A stretch of 64,000 nt of DNA, taken from Leifsonia sp052114085. Its GTDB lineage: Bacteria > Actinomycetota > Actinomycetes > Actinomycetales > Microbacteriaceae. A program made the position numbers and the translations under genes. Of this stretch, positions 58,620 through 64,000 are shown piece by piece (within the stretch, counting starts at the first letter, position 1; every line of letters starts with the position of its first letter). Where the stretch lies: NCBI RefSeq assembly GCF_052114085.1, contig NZ_JBFREB010000001.1, forward strand, positions 2,790,001-2,854,000. The letters are read 5' to 3'. The notes beneath the pieces were generated by a model, which saw only the letters and a program-made list of their open reading frames with translations, was not told the DNA's origin and ran no database searches.

Positions 58620-59415
58620 CGCGTCCAGCTTGCCACGACCGCACCACGTCCAGGGCGATCCGCGTCGACGGCACGTCGTGGACACGGACCGCCCACGCTC
58701 CGGCCTGCGACGCCAGCGCGGAGATCACCGCGGTCGGGGCGTCGCGGTCCTCTGCAGGCGCACCATCCGGGAGCAGCGCGCCGAGGAACCGCTTGCGGGA
58801 TGCCCCGATCAGCACCGGGTAGCCTAGCGTCTCGATCTCGTGCAGGCCCGCCAGCACCTGCCAGTTGTGGCGGGCGTTCTTCGAGAAGCCGATTCCCGGA
58901 TCCAGGATGAGCTTGGACGGGTCGACACCCCGCTGCAGAAGGTCGGTGACCCGTGCCGACAGCTCCGCGCGCACCTCGGCCACCGTGTGCTCGTAGACCG
59001 CCCGCGAATCGGCAGCGTCGAGCCGGCCCCGCCAGTGCATCACGACGTACTGCGACCCCGAATCCAGCACCGCATCCGGCATCCCCGGATCGGCCAGTCC
59101 GCCGGACACGTCGTTGATGATCGCCGCCCCGGCCTCCACGGCGGCGCGGGCGGTGGATGCGTTGAGGGTGTCCACGCTCACGGTTACGCCGCGCGCCGCG
59201 AGCTCGCGGATGACCGGGACGACCCGGCTCTGCTCCTCGGCCGGGTCGACGCGCACAGCGCCGGGGCGCGTGGACTCGCCGCCCACGTCGACCAGGTCGG
59301 CGCCCTGGGCGACCAGTTCGAGACCGTGCTCGATCGCCGCTTCGGGCTCGAGCCAGAGCCCGCCGTCGCTGAACGAGTCCGGCGTCACGTTGAGGACGCC
59401 CATGATCAGGGTCAC
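58612..59415 (-). CDS. folP: Dihydropteroate synthase FolP (267 aa)
   Basis: TIM barrel with 'MGVLNVTPDSFSDGG', 'DVGGESTRPGA', 'INDVSGG' and 'LDPGIGFSKNARHNW'. The target of sulfonamides. GTG 59415 is the start, overlapping the folE stop (GTGA); the frame before it is shadow. The 3' end overlaps folB by 8 bp. Confidence 0.96.
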   Translation of the reverse strand: MTLIMGVLNVTPDSFSDGGLWLEPEAAIEHGLELVAQGADLVDVGGESTRPGAVRVDPAEEQSRVVPVIRELAARGVTVSVDTLNASTARAAVEAGAAIINDVSGGLADPGMPDAVLDSGSQYVVMHWRGRLDAADSRAVYEHTVAEVRAELSARVTDLLQRGVDPSKLILDPGIGFSKNARHNWQVLAGLHEIETLGYPVLIGASRKRFLGALLPDGAPAEDRDAPTAVISALASQAGAWAVRVHDVPSTRIALDVVRSWQAGRDE

Positions 59416-59990
59416 TCGGTGCCACGTCCGATCAGCGCCATCAGCTCGGCGCGGGTGGTCGGGTCGGTGTAGGCGCCGCGGGCGGCCACCGTCACCGTCG
59501 AGCTGCGAGTCTGACGCGGGCCGCGTGTGGTCACGCAGGCATGCGATGCGTCGAGGACGACCAGCACGCCGCGTGCAGCGGCTCCCTGCTCGATCGTGTC
59601 GGCGATCTGCTCGGTCAGCCGCTCCTGGATCTGCGGCCGAGCGGCGAGGGTCTCGATGATGCGCGGGATGCGGCCCAGCCCGATCACCGTGTCCCCCGGC
59701 AGGTACGCCACATGGGCGACCCCGAGGAACGGCAGGAGGTGGTGCTCGCACACGGAGCGGAACTCGATGTCGCGCAGCAGCACGGTCTCTGCCTGCCGGC
59801 CCTCCTCCAGAGGGACGGGCTCGCCGAGATCGTCAGCGGCGTCCCGGCCGACGCCGGCGAAGAACTCGGCGTACGCGTCGGCTACGCGCGACGGGGTGCT
59901 CGTCAGCCCCGGGCGCGCCGGATCCTCGCCGATGGCGGCGAGGATCTCGGCGACGGCCGCTTCGATGCGCGGACGATCGAATCCGGTCAT
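59412..59990 (-). CDS. folE: GTP cyclohydrolase I FolE (192 aa)
   Basis: Zn-site and catalytic motifs 'FRSVCEHHLLPF' and 'DASHACVTTRG', plus 'LGRIPRIIETLAARPQIQER'. First step of the folate pathway. ATG 59990 lies 13 bp after the ftsH stop. Confidence 0.95.
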   Translation of the reverse strand: MTGFDRPRIEAAVAEILAAIGEDPARPGLTSTPSRVADAYAEFFAGVGRDAADDLGEPVPLEEGRQAETVLLRDIEFRSVCEHHLLPFLGVAHVAYLPGDTVIGLGRIPRIIETLAARPQIQERLTEQIADTIEQGAAARGVLVVLDASHACVTTRGPRQTRSSTVTVAARGAYTDPTTRAELMALIGRGTE

Positions 59991-60003
59991 GCGCGCGGCG
60001 GCC

Positions 60004-62007
60004 CTAGGCGGTGGCCGGCCGCGGCTTGATGACCGGCGCGCGCTTCGGCTTCGCGCTCGGCGGCTCGGAGTCGACCCCGCCGTCCACCGCGCCTGCGTCG
60101 ATCGGGGCCTTCGGGAACGGGATGGGCGGAACGTCCGAGATCGGCCGCTTGTCACTGGAGAGCCACTGCGGGCGCTCCGGAAGCTTCTTCACGTCGACGA
60201 AGATCTCGGCGATCTGGTTGTGGTCGAGCGTCTCGTGCTCGAGCAGCTGCGCGGCGAGGCGGTCGAGGACGGCCCGGTTGTCGTTGAGCACTTCCCAGGC
60301 CTCGTCGTGCGCCTTCTCGATGAGCTCGCGCACTTCGGCGTCGACGCGCTCGGCGATCCGCTCCGAGTAGTCGCGCTGGTGGCCCATGTCGCGGCCGAGG
60401 AACATCTCCCCGTTCGCCTGGCCCAGCTTGACCGAGCCGATGTCGGCGCTCATGCCGTACTCGGTGACCATCTTGCGGGCGATGGAGGTCGCCTTCTCGA
60501 TGTCGTTCGAGGCACCGGTGGTCGGGTCGTGGAAGACGATCTCTTCCGCGACGCGGCCGCCCATGGCGTAGGCCAGCTGGTCGAGCAGTTCGTTGCGCGT
60601 GATCGAGTATTTGTCTTCCAGCGGCATCACCATCGTGTAGCCGAGGGCACGGCCGCGCGGCAGGATGGTGATCTTGGTGACCGGGTCGGTGTGGCGCATC
60701 GCCGCGGCAGCGAGAGCGTGACCGCCCTCGTGGTACGCCGTGATCAGCTTCTCCTGGTCCTTCATGACCCTGGTGCGCTTCTGTGGACCCGCGATCACGC
60801 GGTCGACGGCCTCGTCGAGGGCGCGGTTGTCGATCAGCTGAGCATTCGATCGCGCGGTGAGCAAAGCGGCCTCATTGAGGACGTTCGCCAGGTCGGCACC
60901 GGTGAAACCGGGCGTCTTCCGGGCGAGGACCTCGAGGTCGACGGATGCCGCGAGCGGCTTGCCCCGGCCGTGCACTTCGAGGATCTTCTTGCGGCCGAGC
61001 ATGTCGGGCGCATCCACGCCGATCTGACGGTCGAAGCGGCCCGGGCGCAGCAGCGCGGGGTCGAGGATGTCGGGACGGTTGGTCGCCGCGATCAGAATCA
61101 CGTTGGTCTTCGGGTCGAAGCCGTCCATCTCCACCAGGAGCTGGTTCAGCGTTTGCTCGCGCTCGTCGTGTCCGCCGCCGAGACCGGCACCACGGTGACG
61201 TCCGACCGCGTCGATCTCGTCGATGAAGATGATGGCGGGAGAGTTCTCCTTCGCCTGCTGGAACAGGTCGCGGACGCGGCTCGCGCCGACACCGACGAAC
61301 ATCTCGACGAAGTCCGAACCGGAGATCGAGTAGAACGGCACGCCGGCCTCACCCGCGACAGCGCGGGCCAGAAGCGTCTTGCCGGTTCCGGGAGGGCCGT
61401 ACAGCAGCACACCCTTCGGGATGCGGGCGCCGACCGCCTGGAACTTGGCCGGCTCCTTCAAGAAGTCCTTGATCTCTTCCAGCTCTTCGATGGCCTCGTC
61501 GGAGCCCGCGACGTCATCGAAGGTGACCTTCGGGGTCTCCTTCGTGACGAGCTTCGCCCGCGACTTGCCGAACTGCATGACCTTGTTGCCGCCGCCCTGC
61601 ATGCCGGAGATCATGATCCAGAAGAACACGCCGATCAGCAGCGCCGGGATGAGGAAGCCGAGGATGTTGACGAACCAGTTCGGCTGCGGGACCTCGTCGT
61701 CGTAGCCCTTGGGGAGGTTGGCGTCGTCGACCGCCTTCACCACATCCTGGCCACGCGGGGTGACGTAGTAGAACTGCACCTGGTCGCCCAGGTTGCCGTC
61801 CGGCTCCTTGAGCGTCAGATCGACGCGGTTCTCACCGTCGACGATCTTCGCGCTCGACACCTTGTCTTGCGAGAGGTATTCCAGACCCTTCTGGGTGGAA
61901 ACACTCTTGAAGCCGGACATGGTGATCAGGCTGGAGCCGATCCATACCGCGATGATCGCGAGCACGACGTACAGGATCGGGCCGCGGAAGATCTTCTTGA
62001 CGTTCAT
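60004..62007 (-). CDS. ftsH: ATP-dependent zinc metalloprotease FtsH (667 aa)
   Basis: Two membrane helices (about 11–29 and 113–134) with the exported segment between, AAA domain with Walker A GPPGTGKT (204–211) and 'FIDEIDAVGR', second region of homology 'ATNRPDILDPALLRPGRFDR', and zinc motif HEGGH (426–430). Degrades membrane and regulatory proteins. The acidic, Pro-rich C-terminal tail is typical for actinobacteria. First gene of the folate cluster. Confidence 0.97.
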   Translation of the reverse strand: MNVKKIFRGPILYVVLAIIAVWIGSSLITMSGFKSVSTQKGLEYLSQDKVSSAKIVDGENRVDLTLKEPDGNLGDQVQFYYVTPRGQDVVKAVDDANLPKGYDDEVPQPNWFVNILGFLIPALLIGVFFWIMISGMQGGGNKVMQFGKSRAKLVTKETPKVTFDDVAGSDEAIEELEEIKDFLKEPAKFQAVGARIPKGVLLYGPPGTGKTLLARAVAGEAGVPFYSISGSDFVEMFVGVGASRVRDLFQQAKENSPAIIFIDEIDAVGRHRGAGLGGGHDEREQTLNQLLVEMDGFDPKTNVILIAATNRPDILDPALLRPGRFDRQIGVDAPDMLGRKKILEVHGRGKPLAASVDLEVLARKTPGFTGADLANVLNEAALLTARSNAQLIDNRALDEAVDRVIAGPQKRTRVMKDQEKLITAYHEGGHALAAAAMRHTDPVTKITILPRGRALGYTMVMPLEDKYSITRNELLDQLAYAMGGRVAEEIVFHDPTTGASNDIEKATSIARKMVTEYGMSADIGSVKLGQANGEMFLGRDMGHQRDYSERIAERVDAEVRELIEKAHDEAWEVLNDNRAVLDRLAAQLLEHETLDHNQIAEIFVDVKKLPERPQWLSSDKRPISDVPPIPFPKAPIDAGAVDGGVDSEPPSAKPKRAPVIKPRPATA

Positions 62008-62085
62008 GGTGCGACCACAGTACCGCCTGGGCGCTGTGGGCCGCCTGCGTGTTCGCTCTGGGCGGCCTCCACGACGGATGGCCGC

Positions 62086-62637
62086 TCAGCTGTAGACGGC
62101 GGGGGCCAGAATCCCGACGCCGCGGAGCGTGCGGTAGCGCTCGTCGTAGTCGAGCCCATAGCCGACGACGAACTGGTTCGGAATGTCGAACCCGACGTAC
62201 TTGACGTCGATCTCGACGCGCGCCGCATCGGGCTTCCGCAGGAGGGTGAAGACCTCGATCGACTCGGGACCGCGGCTGCGGAGGTTCGAGAGGAGCCACG
62301 ACAGGGTGAGGCCCGAGTCGATGATGTCCTCGACGATGAGCACGGTCTTGCCGCTGAGGTCGGTGTCCAGGTCTTTCAGGATGCGGACGACGCCGCTCGA
62401 CTGCGTTCCGCTGCCGTAGGAGCTGACGGCCATCCAATCCATGGTCACGGGGATGCGCAGCTCGCGCGACAGGTCGGCCATCACCATGACCGCGCCCTTC
62501 AGGACGCCGATCAGCAGGACGTCTTTACCCGCGTAATGGCCCTCCACCTCGCGGGCCAGCTCGGCGATGCGGGAGCGGATCTGCTCCTCGGTGATCAGAA
62601 TCTCGGTCAGGTCGTTCTCGACGTCCGTGAGCTCCAT
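62086..62637 (-). CDS. hpt: Hypoxanthine phosphoribosyltransferase (183 aa)
   Basis: PRPP-binding motif 'VLIVEDIIDSGLTLSWLL', with 'LLIGVLKGAVMVMADLSREL' and 'YVGFDIPNQFVVGYGLDYDE'. Salvages hypoxanthine/guanine. Order tilS–hpt–ftsH is conserved in many Gram-positive bacteria. Confidence 0.95.
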   Translation of the reverse strand: MELTDVENDLTEILITEEQIRSRIAELAREVEGHYAGKDVLLIGVLKGAVMVMADLSRELRIPVTMDWMAVSSYGSGTQSSGVVRILKDLDTDLSGKTVLIVEDIIDSGLTLSWLLSNLRSRGPESIEVFTLLRKPDAARVEIDVKYVGFDIPNQFVVGYGLDYDERYRTLRGVGILAPAVYS

Positions 62638-62657
62638 GAGGAAGGCGCTGTCCTTAC

Positions 62658-63731
62658 TTACGTTGTGGTGTGGAACATGAGCAGGCCGTTCTGCCTGACA
62701 ACTCTAACGCCTGGCAGATCGACCGCTCCCTGACCGTGCCAGTCGGTGATCAGGGCGGCGACGCCAAGCGTGTGGGCCCGCGTCAGCGAGACCCCGAACT
62801 CGGCGGAGACGATCAGCCGGATGATGCGCTGGCGGAGGGCCGCCGGGTCGGCGGCGAGACCGCGGACGTCGAGGGTGACTGAGCCGTCGTCGGCCTGGCT
62901 GACCAGCTCCTGCGCCCACTCCAGGGCGAGCCCGTCGAGCGCCTCGTCGTCTTCGCGAAGCTGCTCCGCCGTGCGGGCGAGCGCTTCGGCGATGCCCGGG
63001 CCGAGCTCGCGCTCGAGCACAGGGAGCACGGCCTTCCGCACGCGCACGCGCGTGTAGGAGGGGTCGTCGTTCTGCGGGTCTTCCCACGGCTCGAGCCCGC
63101 TGTCGGCGCAGAACGCCCGCGTCTCGCCGCGACGGAGACCGAGGAACGGCCGCAGCAGGCGGCCCGTGTCGGGCAGCATCCCCTGCAGGCTCGACGGGCC
63201 GGAGCCGCGGGCGAGACCGAGCAGCACCGTCTCGGCCTGGTCGTCGAGGGTGTGGGCGAGCAGGATGCGCTCGGCGCCGGTCGCGGCGCGCGCACGATCG
63301 AACGCGGCATGACGTGCGGCGCGGGCGGCGCCTTCCGGACCGCCGTGCGCGGCGACCTCCACGCGCTCGATCACGACGGGGTCGAGCCCGAGCCCCGCCG
63401 CCTGCTCAGCGGCCCGCTCGGCGACGCCATCCGAACCCGCCTGGAGGCCGTGGTCGACGATCACCGCGCCAGCACGGTAACCGGCGCGCGGCGCCTCGAA
63501 CGCGGTCGCTGCGGCGAGAGCGAGCGAGTCCGCTCCCCCGCTGAGGCCGACGAGGAGCAGGGCACCCGGCGTCAAGGGAGCGGGACCAGCGGGCCCGTGG
63601 TCGTCGTGCTGGTCCGCCTGCGGGAGAGCGGTCGCGGCGCCGAGGGCCGCCCGGAGGGCGCGGCGGGCATCCGCGATCGGCGGGGTCAGGCGTGGACGGC
63701 GCTGGGGTCCTTCGGAACCGGTGAGGGGCAC
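62658..63731 (-). CDS. tilS: tRNA(Ile)-lysidine synthase TilS (357 aa)
   Basis: PP-loop 'LLVGLSGGADSLALAAA' near residue 60 and 'LAHTLDDQAETVLLGLARGS', then 'DPQNDDPSYTRVRVR' that is typical of TilS. Modifies the AUA-reading tRNA-Ile. Starts at GTG 63731 with TAACGT (63743–63738) 6 nt upstream, which suggests a leaderless message. Divergent from ppa. Confidence 0.95.
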   Translation of the reverse strand: MPLTGSEGPQRRPRLTPPIADARRALRAALGAATALPQADQHDDHGPAGPAPLTPGALLLVGLSGGADSLALAAATAFEAPRAGYRAGAVIVDHGLQAGSDGVAERAAEQAAGLGLDPVVIERVEVAAHGGPEGAARAARHAAFDRARAATGAERILLAHTLDDQAETVLLGLARGSGPSSLQGMLPDTGRLLRPFLGLRRGETRAFCADSGLEPWEDPQNDDPSYTRVRVRKAVLPVLERELGPGIAEALARTAEQLREDDEALDGLALEWAQELVSQADDGSVTLDVRGLAADPAALRQRIIRLIVSAEFGVSLTRAHTLGVAALITDWHGQGAVDLPGVRVVRQNGLLMFHTTT

Positions 63732-63776
63732 CTAGTAACGTTAGTGCCGAATCACGACCCACAAAGGAGCACCGGC

Positions 63777-64000
63777 ATGGCCGAATACGACGTCGTCATC
63801 GAGATCCCCAAGGGGAGCCGCAACAAGTACGAGGTGGACCACGAGACCGGTCGCGTGTACCTCGACCGCGTGCTGTTCACGAGCTTCGTCTACCCGACGG
63901 ACTACGGCTTCTTCGAGAACACCCTGGGCGACGACGGCGACCCGCTGGACGCGCTCGTGCTGCTCGAGTACCCGCTGTTCCCGGGCGTCGGAGTGAAGGT
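63777..64000 (+). CDS. ppa: Inorganic pyrophosphatase, partial (C-terminus outside window)
   Basis: ATG 63777 after AAAGGAG. The visible 74 residues include 'EIPKGSRNKYEVDHETG', 'FTSFVYPTDYGFFENT' and 'GDDGDPLDALVL', the family I active site with the DGDPxD metal motif. Hydrolyses pyrophosphate. It is the first gene of a plus-strand unit. Confidence 0.97.
   Translation, partial: MAEYDVVIEIPKGSRNKYEVDHETGRVYLDRVLFTSFVYPTDYGFFENTLGDDGDPLDALVLLEYPLFPGVGVK

Noticed and set aside
59527..62733. A 1068-codon plus-strand open frame
   Set aside because: It runs antisense across folE, ftsH and hpt, all of which have clear catalytic motifs on the minus strand.
1..64000. CRISPR array, insertion sequence or prophage
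   Set aside because: No regularly spaced repeats, transposase, integrase or phage structural gene was seen.

Overview
This is high-GC DNA with dense, often overlapping genes. The gene content (an FtsH–folEPBK–DUF3180–PH-domain–panC–lysS block, RadA, ClpC, an actinobacterial ArgA-type acetyltransferase, many leaderless-type starts) points to an actinobacterium, most likely Microbacteriaceae (Leifsonia/Microbacterium-like). The family assignment is inference from gene content and protein style; no search was run.

Region 1 (1 to about 26.2 kb) is a catabolic island, almost entirely on the minus strand. A sugar ABC importer (15.5–12.3 kb) heads a polycistronic unit that continues through GH43, GH3 and GH106-like glycosidases, a SnoaL-like protein, a hydroxypyruvate-isomerase-family TIM barrel, a pyranose-oxidase-type GMC flavoenzyme, a DUF6379 protein, two sugar-phosphate-isomerase-like TIM barrels and a second SnoaL-like protein that runs off the window. 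A LysR gene diverges from its head. A second unit (24.5–16.7 kb) carries an MFS transporter, a second GMC oxidase, a second DUF6379 protein, another TIM barrel, a natural DUF6379–TIM-barrel fusion, an alpha/beta hydrolase and a nucleoside hydrolase. GMC oxidase plus TIM barrel (alpha) plus DUF6379 (beta) is the gene set known from bacterial C-glycoside deglycosylation (CarA/CarBC, DgpA/DgpBC). In that pathway the sugar is oxidised at C3 and the aryl–sugar bond is then cleaved. Two such modules side by side, one with a fused alpha/beta protein, next to O-glycosidases and transporters, suggest a locus for taking apart plant aryl glycosides. A GH35-like glycosidase and a self-sufficient CYP116B-type P450 lie at its edge.

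Region 2 (28.7–44.9 kb) is mixed accessory and housekeeping DNA: a CPBP protease, a small SnoaL-like gene, an SsuABC/TauABC-type importer divergent from a CitA/CitB-type two-component system, a ZIP transporter behind an IdeR/DtxR-like box, a phosphoesterase lipoprotein, a TetR–glycosyltransferase pair, tRNA-Ser(CGA), an SGNH hydrolase, an alpha/beta hydrolase, RadA, a YCII protein, an Ig-like membrane protein and an N-acetylglutamate-synthase-type acetyltransferase.

Region 3 (45–64 kb) is mostly core genome: clpC, a lipoprotein, a pirin, a VapBC/FitAB-type toxin–antitoxin pair, cardiolipin synthase, then a long minus-strand run tilS–hpt–ftsH–folE–folP–folB–folK–DUF3180–two PH-domain membrane proteins–DUF2520 protein–panC–lysS. 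The start of the divergent ppa gene closes the window.

Three themes recur. (i) Four-base ATGA/GTGA stop–start overlaps chain the genes of the catabolic and folate operons. (ii) About ten genes have a TANNNT-like hexamer exactly 6–7 nt before their start codon, the layout of leaderless transcripts. (iii) LysR-type T-N11-A dyads at the head of the ABC/GH operon and inside it share the octamer ACATAAGC, suggesting one regulator controls both points.
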